A DNA stretch of 36,116 nucleotides from CAMLHU01 sp039917855 (GTDB lineage: Bacteria; Gemmatimonadota; Gemmatimonadetes; Gemmatimonadales; GWC2-71-9): contig JBDSIR010000020.1 in NCBI GenBank assembly GCA_039917855.1, positions 1 to 36,116 on the forward strand. The letters run 5' to 3'. Of this stretch, positions 1-10,148 are shown in pieces (within the stretch, counting starts at the first letter, position 1; the number at the start of each line of letters is the position of its first letter). The notes below the pieces were generated by a model. It did no database searches. It worked only from the letters and a program-made list of their open reading frames with translations, and was not told the DNA's origin. The position numbers were made by a program, and so were the translations under genes.

Positions 1-44
1 CACCGGCCCACCGGCCCACCGGCCCACCGGCCCACCGGCCCACC
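1..44. repeat. Tandem octamer array (CACCGGCC x5.5)
   Basis: The window opens with five and a half perfect copies of the 8-mer CACCGGCC. The array may continue to the left of the window. It lies about 110 bp upstream of the first gene. Similar short-unit arrays occur at other gene boundaries in this window, for example at 17117-17156. Confidence 0.9.
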
Positions 45-151
45 TCCTTAGATACCCCTGCCCCCAACTATCAATTAATTTGACAGTAGGCAGTTAAGTC
101 CAAGAAGCTAGGCCATTTGTCCACCCCGCGTCAACGCGTCACTGGAGTCCC
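45..151 (+). promoter_or_regulatory. Upstream region of the TamA/BamA-like operon
   Basis: This is a relatively AT-rich leader. It contains a perfect -35-like TTGACA at 80-85 inside AATTTGACAGT (77-87), but no convincing -10 box at 16-18 bp spacing. GGAG at 144-147 lies 4 nt before the GTG at 152 and may be the ribosome binding site. AATTTGACAGT recurs in the inverted repeat at 17990-18057, so it may be a protein-binding or repeat motif rather than a promoter element. Confidence 0.35.
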
Positions 152-2302
152 GTGTCCCCTTTTGCCCCTTCCATCCGCCGGCCGATCTGCCTCGGGTGGA
201 TCGTGGCGCTCGCCTTCACGGGAGCCGGCAGGGCGTGGGCGCAGGAGCGACCGGGGGACACGCAAGCGATCGGTCTGGTCGTGCGGGGCCTCAAGTTCCA
301 TGGCAATCACGCCTATCCCGACGAAGTACTCACGTCGGTGATCGCCACGACCGCTTCCGCCGCCTTTGCGCGATACGGGTGGCTGCGCTGGATCGGGTTG
401 GGCGAGCGGCGCTACCTCAATGAACTCGATCTCCGGCGCGACGTGCTGCGGCTCACCGCCTGGTACCGCGAGGGGGGGTTCCTCGAGGTGAAGGTGGACA
501 CGGTGGTGAAGCGCACCCCAAGGGACGTCTGGATCGATTTCAGGATCACCGAGGGGCGGCCGGTCAGCGTCGACACCTTCACCCTCCGCGGGCTCGACGC
601 GCTCTCCAGCCGCCAACGGTCGGACTTGACCCAGGACCTTCCCATCGAGGTCGGGGACCGGTTCGATCGTCGAGCGATGCTCGCCGCCTCCGACACCTTG
701 ATCGCCCGGTTGCGCGACTTCGGGCGGCCCTCGGCGGAGCTCTTCCGGACCTTCACCGTGGACCGGGCGCGCCGTCTGGCCCGGATCGCCTTCGAGATCG
801 AACCAGGTCCACCGGCGACCTTCGGGGCTGCGCGCATCACCGGACTGGTCGCCGTGGACACCAGTGTGGTGCGTCGCCTCCTCGCGGCCCGGCCGGGGGC
901 GCCCTTCGCCCAGCGCGATCTGTACGAGAGCCAGCGGATCCTCTATCGCACGGAGCTGTTCCGATTCGCCGCCGTCGACGTCGACACGGCCAACTGGACC
1001 CCTGGCGGGTCAGTGGTACCGATCGAGATCCGGGTGAGCGAGTCGAAGTTCCGCCGGGTGCGCACGGCCGTGGGGTACGGCACCAACGATTGCCTGCGCG
1101 CCGGTGCCGGATGGACGGCACGCAACTGGCTCGGGGGCGGCCGCCTGCTCGACTTCTCGGTGCGGGCCAGCAAGATCGGCGTCGGCTCGCCCGCCGACTG
1201 GGGCTTCGAGCGCGGGATCTGCCCCGCCTTGAGACGGGATTCGATCGGGTCCGCCCTCCTCAACTACAACACCACGGTGAGTCTCCGTCAACCCGGCTTC
1301 CTCTCGCCCTTCAACACCCAGACCTCTGCGCTCTTCGCCGAGCGGCGGGCGGAGTGGCAGGTCTACCGGCGCGAGGAGGTGGGTGGGAGCTTCAGCATCC
1401 ACCGGGAGACACCGCAGCGTATCCCCCTCACGGGGACCTACCGGCTCGCCTGGGGCCGGACCACCGCGCCGGCCATCACCTTCTGCGCCTATTTCAATGC
1501 CTGCACCGCCGCCGACGTCGCCGCACTCCGCGAGCGCCGCCGGCTCGCCACGCTGTCGGCGGTCGTCGCGGTGCCGCGCGCCAACGATCCGCTCGACCCG
1601 ACCCGCGGACACAACTTCAGGTTCGAGGCGGCCTGGAGCGACCGACTGCTCGGCTCCAGTCCGCTCACCGAATTCACCCGGGTCCAGGCCGACCTCGCCT
1701 GGTATCGTCCCCTCTCCCGCAGCATCACGCTCGCGTGGCGGGTGCGCGGCGGGCTCCTCTGGTCACCCCGCTCGGTGTTCGACAGCGGCACCGTCTCGTT
1801 CATCCCGCCCGACCAGCGGTTCTACGCCGGCGGGCCCAACGACGTGCGCGGATACGAGCGCAACCAGCTCGGTCCGGTGGTGTACGTGGTGAAGGACGCC
1901 TTCGTGACGGCCGGCGGTGAGGTCACCGACACCGGTCAGGTGACCCTGTTCCCCTCCGGCGGCAACACCGTCGCGGTGGCGAACGTGGAGCTCCGCCTCC
2001 CCTCGCCGATCTGGTCGTCGCGGATCCGGTTGGCCGCCTTCGTGGACGCCGGCACCCTGTTCGAACGGGGCAAGACGTCGCTCGCGCCCGCCCTCATCCG
2101 GGTGACGCCGGGTGTCGGGCTCCGGGTGGCCACTCCCCTCGGGCCGGCGCGGGTCGATGTCGGCTACAATCCCTACGACCGCGCCGAGGGCCCGCTCTAC
2201 AAGGTCGAAACCAACGGCGACCTGACCCTGGTCCGCGATTCGTTCTCCACGCCGCGCCGCAGTCGCTACACCTTCCATATCACGATCGGGCAGGCCTTCT
2301 GA
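152..2302 (+). CDS. Omp85-family outer-membrane assembly protein (TamA/BamA-like)
   Basis: This 716-aa protein likely inserts or translocates outer-membrane proteins. Residues 1-31 form a signal peptide ending in AWA before Gln. About three POTRA-like repeats follow (roughly 42-137, 138-225 and 226-305), then a C-terminal beta-barrel of about 400 residues. The hallmark VRGY of barrel loop 6 is at 565-568, and the chain ends in an aromatic beta-signal (final Phe). Three POTRAs and the immediately following tamB favour TamA over BamA, which usually has five; this is an inference. The start is GTG with GGAG close upstream, and it gives the complete signal peptide. The stop overlaps the next start (TGATG). 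It is the first gene of the plus-strand run. Confidence 0.85.
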   Translation: MSPFAPSIRRPICLGWIVALAFTGAGRAWAQERPGDTQAIGLVVRGLKFHGNHAYPDEVLTSVIATTASAAFARYGWLRWIGLGERRYLNELDLRRDVLRLTAWYREGGFLEVKVDTVVKRTPRDVWIDFRITEGRPVSVDTFTLRGLDALSSRQRSDLTQDLPIEVGDRFDRRAMLAASDTLIARLRDFGRPSAELFRTFTVDRARRLARIAFEIEPGPPATFGAARITGLVAVDTSVVRRLLAARPGAPFAQRDLYESQRILYRTELFRFAAVDVDTANWTPGGSVVPIEIRVSESKFRRVRTAVGYGTNDCLRAGAGWTARNWLGGGRLLDFSVRASKIGVGSPADWGFERGICPALRRDSIGSALLNYNTTVSLRQPGFLSPFNTQTSALFAERRAEWQVYRREEVGGSFSIHRETPQRIPLTGTYRLAWGRTTAPAITFCAYFNACTAADVAALRERRRLATLSAVVAVPRANDPLDPTRGHNFRFEAAWSDRLLGSSPLTEFTRVQADLAWYRPLSRSITLAWRVRGGLLWSPRSVFDSGTVSFIPPDQRFYAGGPNDVRGYERNQLGPVVYVVKDAFVTAGGEVTDTGQVTLFPSGGNTVAVANVELRLPSPIWSSRIRLAAFVDAGTLFERGKTSLAPALIRVTPGVGLRVATPLGPARVDVGYNPYDRAEGPLYKVETNGDLTLVRDSFSTPRRSRYTFHITIGQAF

Positions 2303-5300
2303 TGCGCCGCCTCCCGCTCGCCTTCCTCAAGGCGCTCGTGATCGTCCTCCTCGGCCTCTTCGGCACCGTGGCGGGCTCGATCGCCGCGGTGTTCCTGACG
2401 CCGGCGGGGCGGGGGCTCGCGGGGCGGACGCTGTCCGAGCAGCTCGACAAGCTGGTGCAGGGCGACATCGAGGTGGGGGCGGTCGGCGGCCCGCTCTGGA
2501 GCGGGCTCGAAGTGGATCGCCTGGTGGTGCGGGACACCCACCGTAATATCGTGATCGAGGTCGACCACCTGGACGTCAGTTACGGCCTCCTGGACCTCCT
2601 CGCCGGCCGCATCGTGCTCAGCGACGTGACTGTGACCGGGCTTAGGGTCCTGCTCGAACGTCACCGCGACGGACAGTGGAACATCTCCTCGCTCGTGCGG
2701 CACGGCTCGGACACGACCGTCGCGGGTCCGCCACGGCTGGTGCGCTTCGATTACCTCGAGCTCCATGACGCGAACGTGCGCCTGCTCCAGCCCTGGAATC
2801 CCCCCGACTCGGCCCGCGCACCGCGAGCGGCGGCGGCGGCGCTGGCCGCAGAGCGTGCCCTCCCCGGACGGGTGATCGAGCGGGGACCGGAGGGGTACCG
2901 CAAGCTGGTGACCTTCGAAGGGTTCGGCGGGCGCTTTCCGGTGCTCCAGCTTTCGTCACCCAGCCGCGAGCCGATCCGCGCCGAGTTCGATTCGCTGGCC
3001 GTGCGGGTGAGCGACCCCGCGCTGGACCTGCGTGGGGCCGTGGGTTCCGCGACCCTCGTGGGTGACAAGCTGACCCTCGAGGTCACCGATGCGACCCTCC
3101 CCGCCAGCCGACTCGCTGCTTCGGGAACGGTCCATTTCGTCGCGAGAGGGCCGCGCTACGATCTTCGGGTGCGCGCGCCGCAGGTGGCATTGCGTGATCT
3201 GCGGGGCTTCGTCGCCGGCTTCCCCGATCTCACGGGCTCGGCGCGCGCCACTCTCCGGACCCGTCCCGACGGTCGCCTCGCGGCGGAGGTGCAGGATCTC
3301 GACGTCCACGGCCGCCAGGGGCGCGCTACTGGTCGTCTGACGGCGGTCACCGGTGTCGGGAAGCCGCTCGCCCTCGAGCAGCTCGACCTGGTCCTGCTCG
3401 GCGTCGACCCGCAGGTGCTCCGCGGCTGGGTCGACACCATCCCGCTCACGGGGACCCTCGATGGCCACGTCCTGGCCGATGGCCCCATCGAGGCGTTGGT
3501 CATCGACGCCGACGTGATCTACCGCGACTCGCGGGTGCCGGGACGTCCCGCCAATGCCCTGAGTCTCGCGGGGCGGATCCGCCTCGGGGGCGCCGCGGGG
3601 ATGGTGTTCGACACCCTCACCCTGCGCGCCACCGATCTCGACATGGCGACCGTGCGGGCGTTCGTGCCCTCGAATCCGCTCCAAGGGCGCGCCGCCGTGG
3701 AGGGGACCCTCATCGGCCCCTGGCGTGAAGTGACCTGGCGCGGCACCGCCCTGTATCGCGACGGTGAGCGTCCCGTGAGCGTGGTGCGAGGGACCGCGTT
3801 CCTCGATACCCGGGGCACGGTCGCCGCGTTCGATGTCGACGTCGGGTTGGTCCCGCTGATGCTCGAGGGGCTGCGGGGGACCTGGCCGGACTTCGCCGTG
3901 GAGGGAGACCTGAGCGGAGGGGTCAAGCTTCAGGGCACCTCTGAGCGCTTCACCTTCGATACCGACCTCCACGGCACTCTGGGGCACATTGCCGGCCACG
4001 GCGTCGTGCGCTCTGTGGATGCCATCACCAGCTTCGATTCGCTCGACCTCACCTTCGACAGCCTCGATCTGGCCGCCATCGGGCAGATGCCGGCGCGGAC
4101 CCAGCTCCTCGGGACGCTGGTGGGCGGCGGGCAACTCGACAGCCTCGGCGGTATCACCGGGCGCGTCACCATGACCTTCGGCGCCGGGTGGGTGCGCGAA
4201 GTGCCGATCGATTCCGCTGCGATCACTCTCGCGGCCGACCCGGCCACCATCACGATCGATACCGCATTCGTCCGCTGGCCGGGGGGAAAGCTCGGGGTCG
4301 CGGGGACCGTGGCGCGTCGCGCGCCCGCAGCGGGGTCTCTCCGCGTCGAAGGCGAATCGGCCGACCTCGGGGTCTTCGACTCCCTCGTTACGGTGATCGT
4401 CCCGGCCGACCCGGACACCACCGTGCTGGTGCGTCCCCTCGTCGGACGTGCCCAGTTCGCGCTCGTCCTCACCGGCTCGCTCGACTCGCTCGCACTCGAC
4501 GCGAACGGCGCCGTGCGCGACCTCGAGTGGCGGAAGCTGCGGCTCCCGGCCGGACGCGTCGAGGTGCGCTATGGTGGCGGGACCGCGGGACCCGTCGCTC
4601 TGGTGGTGGCGGTCGACACGGCGAGCTGGGGGGGATGGAGCACCAACGAGACGACCGTCCGGGCAGTGGGCCGGCTCGATTCGCTCGGCTGGACCGTCGC
4701 GGGACGGGTAGGTCCCACCGATACGATCGTCGCCGGCGGGCGCTGGCGGTCGGTGGGCGATACGCTCGACTTCGCCGTCGATTCACTCGCGGCCGCGCTC
4801 ACCGCCCACCGCTGGCGGCTCGCCGGTCCCGCGGCGGCGCGGTCGATCGCCGGATCGTGGAGCGTCGATTCCGTCGTGCTGCTCGCCGTCGACGGTTCGG
4901 GCCTGCTGCGCCTCACCGGCACCCTGCCGACCAACACTCCCGGCGATGCGACGCTGACCGCCCTCGGGATCGATCTCCGCGACGTGATGGGTCTCGTGCA
5001 GACCGATACCATCGGGATCCTCGGGCGCATGGCGGCGGATCTGACCATCGGCGGCACGGCGCGGGCGCCCCTCCTCCGCGGCACCTACTCCCTGGCCGAG
5101 GGGGGCTACCGTGATTTCCGGGCGCCCTACCTGCAGGGAGCTTTCAACTACGCCGACCACAGGCTCGAGTCCACCCTCGTGCTCTGGCGCACCGGGCGGC
5201 CGGCGCTCACGATCGCGGCCGACTCCCTTCCGCTCGACTTGAGCTTCGCTTCCGTCCGCGATCGGAAGCTCCCGGGCCCCCTCTATATCCGCGCCACCGC

Positions 5301-6750
5301 TGACAGCGCCGACCTCGGCCTGCTCGAGGCGTTCACCCAGAACCTCCGCCGAGTGGGCGGGGCAGTGACCGCGGACGTGACCATCACGGGTGCGTGGGAC
5401 GATCCCCGGCTCGGGGGTACCGTGGTGGTGACCGACGCCGCGGCGACGATGCCGGGCATCGGCGTGCGCTGGGAAGGGATGTCCGCGCGGATCCACCTGG
5501 CCAAGGACTCGGTGATGATCGATGACCTGTTCGCGCGCTCCGGTGCCGGCACGCTCAACGCCAAGGGCTGGGCCCTGTTCGAGCGGGGGCGTCCTCCCCA
5601 GATCGACCTGGATGTCCGGACCAGTCGTTTCCGCGCGATGGACGTGCGCAACTACCTCACCCTGGTCGCCACCGCAAATGTGAAGATCAAGGGACCGCTC
5701 TCCGGCGCGACGCTCACCGGCTACGGCCGCGCCGATGAAGGAGCGCTCTACTTCGCCGACCTCATCACCAAGCAGATCGTCGACCTCAACGATCCAGCCA
5801 CGGCCGACCTCATCGACACGGCGCTCGTGCGCCAGGCCCGGCTGGGGCCCTCCTTCTCGAACCAATTCATCGAGTCGCTCCGGATCGTGGACTTCCGGTT
5901 GTCGGTGGGCGAGGACTTCTGGCTCCGCTCCGCCGACGCGAACATCAAACTCTCCGGCTCCGCGACGGTCAACAAGATCTCTCGCAACTACCGGCTCGAC
6001 GGGACCCTCACCGCGGAGCGGGGGCAGTACACCCTCAAGATGGGGTTCATCACCCGCGACTTCGACGTTCAGCGCGGCACCGTGCGCTTCCTCGGTACTC
6101 CCGACCTGAACGCCGAACTCGACCTCACCGCCGAGCACATGGTCAAGACCGCGGATGGTGGCGGCCAGATCGACATTCAGGCGCGGATCACCGGCACGCT
6201 CCTGGTGCCCAAGCTGACGCTGTTCAGTCCCGGCAATCCGCAGATGGTCGAGACCGACATCGTGTCGTACCTGATGTTCGCCCGCTCCTCCTCGGCCCTG
6301 CAGGGGACCAACACCGTCGAAGGCGCGCGTCAGCAGCAGATGATGTCGACGGCCTTTTCCTACATCCTCCCCGCGCTCTCGAGCGAGATCGAACGGACCC
6401 TCATCTCCGACCTCGGCGTGCCGGTCGATTACATCCAGATCCGCCCGGGCGGCGTCGGGACCAACTCGATCGAGGGGAGCACGTCCGGACTCACCACCGT
6501 GACGGCGGGATGGCAGGTGGGACGCCAGACCTACGTGGCCGTCAACGCCGGCATCTGCAACACCAACGTCACCGACGTGAGTTACCGGAATTTCGGTGCC
6601 AGCCTGGAGCAGCGGCTCCACCGGGACTGGCGGGCCACCCTCTCGGTCGAGCCGGTGGTCAGCTGCAGCACGGCGCCGGGTGCCGCCACCCTCGCCACGT
6701 CGAGCCTGTACCAGCTGGGCCTCGACCTCCTCTGGGATCGGGAATACTGA
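2302..6750 (+). CDS. tamB: TamB/DUF490 translocation and assembly protein
   Basis: This 1482-aa protein has a single N-terminal membrane anchor (about residues 8-28) and then a very long repetitive beta-rich region full of short V-x-G-x-L strands, as expected for the hydrophobic-groove fold of TamB/AsmA-like bridge proteins. The C-terminal third carries the DUF490 signature, including DIVSYLMFAR near residue 1320. Known relatives span the periplasm and act with an Omp85 partner in outer-membrane protein insertion or phospholipid transport. The partner here is the gene directly upstream, which overlaps it by 1 nt. E. coli TamB is about 1260 aa, so this one is longer than usual. The start ATG at 2302 is clear from the TGATG overlap. 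Confidence 0.88.
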   Translation: MRRLPLAFLKALVIVLLGLFGTVAGSIAAVFLTPAGRGLAGRTLSEQLDKLVQGDIEVGAVGGPLWSGLEVDRLVVRDTHRNIVIEVDHLDVSYGLLDLLAGRIVLSDVTVTGLRVLLERHRDGQWNISSLVRHGSDTTVAGPPRLVRFDYLELHDANVRLLQPWNPPDSARAPRAAAAALAAERALPGRVIERGPEGYRKLVTFEGFGGRFPVLQLSSPSREPIRAEFDSLAVRVSDPALDLRGAVGSATLVGDKLTLEVTDATLPASRLAASGTVHFVARGPRYDLRVRAPQVALRDLRGFVAGFPDLTGSARATLRTRPDGRLAAEVQDLDVHGRQGRATGRLTAVTGVGKPLALEQLDLVLLGVDPQVLRGWVDTIPLTGTLDGHVLADGPIEALVIDADVIYRDSRVPGRPANALSLAGRIRLGGAAGMVFDTLTLRATDLDMATVRAFVPSNPLQGRAAVEGTLIGPWREVTWRGTALYRDGERPVSVVRGTAFLDTRGTVAAFDVDVGLVPLMLEGLRGTWPDFAVEGDLSGGVKLQGTSERFTFDTDLHGTLGHIAGHGVVRSVDAITSFDSLDLTFDSLDLAAIGQMPARTQLLGTLVGGGQLDSLGGITGRVTMTFGAGWVREVPIDSAAITLAADPATITIDTAFVRWPGGKLGVAGTVARRAPAAGSLRVEGESADLGVFDSLVTVIVPADPDTTVLVRPLVGRAQFALVLTGSLDSLALDANGAVRDLEWRKLRLPAGRVEVRYGGGTAGPVALVVAVDTASWGGWSTNETTVRAVGRLDSLGWTVAGRVGPTDTIVAGGRWRSVGDTLDFAVDSLAAALTAHRWRLAGPAAARSIAGSWSVDSVVLLAVDGSGLLRLTGTLPTNTPGDATLTALGIDLRDVMGLVQTDTIGILGRMAADLTIGGTARAPLLRGTYSLAEGGYRDFRAPYLQGAFNYADHRLESTLVLWRTGRPALTIAADSLPLDLSFASVRDRKLPGPLYIRATADSADLGLLEAFTQNLRRVGGAVTADVTITGAWDDPRLGGTVVVTDAAATMPGIGVRWEGMSARIHLAKDSVMIDDLFARSGAGTLNAKGWALFERGRPPQIDLDVRTSRFRAMDVRNYLTLVATANVKIKGPLSGATLTGYGRADEGALYFADLITKQIVDLNDPATADLIDTALVRQARLGPSFSNQFIESLRIVDFRLSVGEDFWLRSADANIKLSGSATVNKISRNYRLDGTLTAERGQYTLKMGFITRDFDVQRGTVRFLGTPDLNAELDLTAEHMVKTADGGGQIDIQARITGTLLVPKLTLFSPGNPQMVETDIVSYLMFARSSSALQGTNTVEGARQQQMMSTAFSYILPALSSEIERTLISDLGVPVDYIQIRPGGVGTNSIEGSTSGLTTVTAGWQVGRQTYVAVNAGICNTNVTDVSYRNFGASLEQRLHRDWRATLSVEPVVSCSTAPGAATLATSSLYQLGLDLLWDREY

Positions 6751-6751
6751 G

Positions 6752-7663
6752 TTGACCCGCGCGCTCATCATCACCAACCCCGCGGCCGCCCGTACCCGCC
6801 CCGAATCGGTCGAGACGGTCACGCGCGTCCTGCGCCGCGGAGGGTGGGACGTGACCGTCCTCGCCACCGGCGGCACCGGTGACGCACGGCGACTGGCCGA
6901 AGAAGCGGTGCGCGACCGGGTGGACGTGGTCGGCGTGTTCGGCGGAGATGGTACGACGATGCAGGCCGCCGCCGCGCTGGTCGGCTCGCGGACCGCTCTC
7001 GGCGTCCTGCCCGGTGGCACCGGCAACCTTCTGGCCGGCAACCTGCGCATCCCGACCGATCCCCGGCGGGCCGCCGAAACGCTGCTCGCGGGGTCGCCGC
7101 GACCCTTCGATCTCGGTCGCATCGAGCGCACCGACGGTATCCACTACTTCGCCGTGGCCGCGGGGGCGGGGCTCGATGCCCGGGTGATGGCGGAGACCGC
7201 CTCGGCCGACAAGCGGAAGTGGGGGATGGCGGCCTACTTCGCGACGACGCTCCGGATCCTCCCCGAGATCCGCAGCAGCCTCTATCACATCACCGTCGAT
7301 GGGCAGGAGTACGAGATGCGGGCCTCGCTGCTGCTGGTGGCCAACTGCGCCGAAGTGATCCCGCCGTTCCTCAAGTTCCGCCGCGGCGTCGCCCCCGACG
7401 ACGGATTCTTCGACGTGCTCGCGATCCGCGCCGACACCCTCGGTGAGAGCATCCGCGCCTTCTGGCAGTTCCTGGTCGAGACCGACCGCACCACGGGGGT
7501 CGCGGGGCTGGTGGGTCACGCGCGCGGCAAGATCGTGACGATCGCGACCGACTCCCCGCTCCCCATGCAGCTCGACGGGGACCTGGCGGGTCACACGCCG
7601 TTCACCGCCGAGGTCGTGCCGGGGGCGATCCAGGTGCTCGCACCGGCCAGGAAGGGCGTGTGA
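6752..7663 (+). CDS. Diacylglycerol/lipid kinase family protein (YegS/DagK type)
   Basis: This 303-aa protein has a DAGK catalytic domain. The nucleotide-binding GGDGT is at residues 64-68 and PGGTGN at 87-92. It begins with the typical beta strand RALIITNPAA. Family members phosphorylate diacylglycerol, sphingoid bases or related lipids on the cytoplasmic side of the membrane. The true substrate cannot be told from sequence. The likely start is TTG at 6752, one base after the tamB stop; the reading frame stays open further upstream, but those codons lie inside tamB. The 3' end overlaps the histidine kinase start by 4 nt (GTGA), which suggests translational coupling. Confidence 0.85.
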   Translation: MTRALIITNPAAARTRPESVETVTRVLRRGGWDVTVLATGGTGDARRLAEEAVRDRVDVVGVFGGDGTTMQAAAALVGSRTALGVLPGGTGNLLAGNLRIPTDPRRAAETLLAGSPRPFDLGRIERTDGIHYFAVAAGAGLDARVMAETASADKRKWGMAAYFATTLRILPEIRSSLYHITVDGQEYEMRASLLLVANCAEVIPPFLKFRRGVAPDDGFFDVLAIRADTLGESIRAFWQFLVETDRTTGVAGLVGHARGKIVTIATDSPLPMQLDGDLAGHTPFTAEVVPGAIQVLAPARKGV

Positions 7664-10143
7664 CCGTCTTCCAGACCCCCGGTGTCCTCCCCTCGGAGGT
7701 GGTCGCGGCGCTGGCCCAGGCGACGGCGATGCAGGCCACGCCGGAGGTGCTGTACAACGTCATCCGCCACCAGACCGAACACCTGGTCGACGCCGACGCG
7801 TTCTATCTGGCGCTCTGGGATCCGGCGACGGGCATGATCCATTTCGTGGCGCATCACGACATGGGGGAGCTCGACCCGGCGAATGATCGTCCACTCGGTG
7901 ATGGTCCCACCAGTTGGGTGATCCGCAATGTGCGTTCGCTCCAGTTCGACAGACCGAGCACGCTCGATGATATCGCGCCCGCGGCGACCTTCGGCTCCTC
8001 CCGCCACTCGGCGTCGGGCGCGCACGTCCCGCTCCTGTTCGGTGACCGGCTGATCGGCGTCCTCTCGGCGCAGAGCTACCGCCCGGGGCGCTTCCCGAAG
8101 GAGGCAGTGCAGGCGCTCGAGGCGCTGGCGGCGCACGCCGCGGTGGCGCTCGAATCGGGGCGGCTCGCGCGGGCCGCGCAGGCCGACCGCGAGGCGGCGG
8201 GCGTGGAGCTGGCCGCCAGCAATGCGGTCCGCGCCCAGCTCGACCGCCGGCTCCGCGAGCTCGAGGTGCTGCGACGCACCGCTCACGACCTCGCCGGCAC
8301 CGCCGACGCCGAAGCGACGATGCGCTACGTGGCGGGCGAAGGGGTGCGGTTGTTCGAGGCCACCCACGCCGGCGTGGTCATCCTCGACGTCGCTCGGCGG
8401 ACCGCCCGCCACACCGTCGCGATCAACCTCCCGCCCGAATACACCGCGGCGATGGACCGGAACTTCTTCGAACTCCGTTATGCCGAGCTGCTGCTTCGGG
8501 GTGAGGTGGTGGCGGTGCCCGACGCCCGGTTGCGCGTCATCCCCGGACTCACCGAGCACATCCTCGCGGCCGGCTTCGTGTCGGTGATCGCGCTCCCGCT
8601 CATTTTCGGCGAAGAGGTGATCGGCGTGCTCGCCTTCGGCCACGACCGCCCGCGGTCGTGGGAGTCCGACGAGCTGGCCCTCGCACGGGCGTTTGCCGAC
8701 CAGGCGGCGCTCGCCATCGGGAAGGCCCGGCTCCTCGACACCGTCACGCGCGCCAAGACCGAGTGGCAGGTGGTGTTCGACGCCGCCCCGAGCGGACTCG
8801 CCATCGTCGACGCGGAGGGGAGCGTGGTACGGGGCAACCGCGCCCTCGCCCGGCTCACCAACGTCCCGCTCGCCAGCCTCGCCGGGCGCGCGCTCGCGAG
8901 CCTCTTCCCCGAATGGCCCTGGGGCGCGGAAGATCCCCTCCCGCAGGCCCGCAGCGGCATCACCGTCTCCCGGCTGATGTCGGTCCAGGCGGGCCGGATG
9001 CTGGTCATCACGCTGGCCCCCGAACGGGACGGCCGCGTCGTCGCGGTGCTCGATGACGTGACCCGGGAGCAGGAGGCGCTCGAGGCGCTCCGCCGTTCCG
9101 AGGCGCGCTTCCGCGCGCTGCTCGCGGCCGCCCCCGTCGCGATCCTCACCCTCGAGCGCGACGGCACCTTCAACCCCGTCAACGCCGCCGCGTTCGAGCT
9201 CCTCGGCATCCCTGCCGGCGGGGTGGTGGGACCCCTCGCAGACCTCCTGGTGCCGGGAGAGCGCGCTCACGTCGAGGCCCACCTCGCCGCCGCCTTCGCC
9301 GGCGAGACGCGCGAGTGCCGGGTCCGTCTCCGCCGTCCCGATGGGTCGGTCCGCGAGTCCGCCCTCGTCGCCGTTCCCCTCGAGGAGCGCGGCGGCGTGC
9401 GCACGGTGCTCGCCATCGCCCGCGACGTCACCGATGAGCAGGCCCTCCGCGAGCGGGTGGCCCACGCGGAAAAGATGGTGGCGCTCGGCCAGCTCGTGTC
9501 CGGCGTGGCGCACGAGATCAACAACCCGCTCGCCGGCATCACCGCCCTGGCCGAGGCATTGGCGGTGGACGAGCGCGACGAAGGGACAGAGCGGATCCTC
9601 GACACCATCCGCCGCGAGGCGGGGCGCGCGGCTCGGATCGTCCAGGAACTCCTGCTATTCTCCCGTCAGCGCCCGTTGCTGCGGAGCGAGGTCGACCTCA
9701 ACGACGTGGTGCGCGAGGTCATCACCGTGGCGGTGCCGGGGGAAGGGATCTGGACCCTGGACCTCGACCCGGCGCTTCCCACCGTGGGCGCCGACCTCGA
9801 TCAGGTCATCCAGGTGGTCCGGAACCTGGTGCTGAATGGTGCCCAGGCGATGGCCGAACAGGGAGGCGCCGCTCCCGGCCGGATCCGGACCTGGGCCGAA
9901 GCCGACGTGGTATGCTGCGAAGTGCTCGACCAGGGGCCCGGGATTGCGCCCGACGTCCTGGGGCGCATCTTCGAGCCATTCTTCACCACCAAAGCGGCGG
10001 GGGCGGGTACCGGTCTAGGTTTGTCCATATCCCACGGCATCGTCCGGGCGCACGGGGGCGAGATCCGTGCCCAGAACCGCCCCGAAGGCGGTGCCCGATT
10101 CTGGTTCGAACTCCCGCGCCGCTCGACCGCCCGGACAAGGTGA
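7660..10143 (+). CDS. Multi-sensor histidine kinase (GAF-GAF-PAS-PAS-HisKA-HATPase)
   Basis: This 827-aa soluble sensor kinase has no transmembrane segment. Two GAF-like domains (about 15-180 and 210-365) are joined by an Arg/Ala-rich helical linker. Two PAS domains follow (about 370-480 and 485-600), then HisKA with the H-box HEINNPL (phosphoacceptor His618) and an HATPase_c domain with DQGPGIAPD and GTGLGLSIS. It should autophosphorylate in response to an unknown intracellular signal and pass phosphate to the NtrC-type regulator encoded 5 bp downstream. The pair is the regulatory core of this operon. The GTG start overlaps the lipid kinase stop. Confidence 0.9.
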   Translation: MTVFQTPGVLPSEVVAALAQATAMQATPEVLYNVIRHQTEHLVDADAFYLALWDPATGMIHFVAHHDMGELDPANDRPLGDGPTSWVIRNVRSLQFDRPSTLDDIAPAATFGSSRHSASGAHVPLLFGDRLIGVLSAQSYRPGRFPKEAVQALEALAAHAAVALESGRLARAAQADREAAGVELAASNAVRAQLDRRLRELEVLRRTAHDLAGTADAEATMRYVAGEGVRLFEATHAGVVILDVARRTARHTVAINLPPEYTAAMDRNFFELRYAELLLRGEVVAVPDARLRVIPGLTEHILAAGFVSVIALPLIFGEEVIGVLAFGHDRPRSWESDELALARAFADQAALAIGKARLLDTVTRAKTEWQVVFDAAPSGLAIVDAEGSVVRGNRALARLTNVPLASLAGRALASLFPEWPWGAEDPLPQARSGITVSRLMSVQAGRMLVITLAPERDGRVVAVLDDVTREQEALEALRRSEARFRALLAAAPVAILTLERDGTFNPVNAAAFELLGIPAGGVVGPLADLLVPGERAHVEAHLAAAFAGETRECRVRLRRPDGSVRESALVAVPLEERGGVRTVLAIARDVTDEQALRERVAHAEKMVALGQLVSGVAHEINNPLAGITALAEALAVDERDEGTERILDTIRREAGRAARIVQELLLFSRQRPLLRSEVDLNDVVREVITVAVPGEGIWTLDLDPALPTVGADLDQVIQVVRNLVLNGAQAMAEQGGAAPGRIRTWAEADVVCCEVLDQGPGIAPDVLGRIFEPFFTTKAAGAGTGLGLSISHGIVRAHGGEIRAQNRPEGGARFWFELPRRSTARTR

Positions 10144-10148
10144 CATCA

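Noticed and set aside
4783..7131. 782-aa minus-strand frame opposite tamB and the lipid kinase
   Set aside because: Arg/Gly/Glu-rich shadow translation with no domain; the plus-strand genes are clear.
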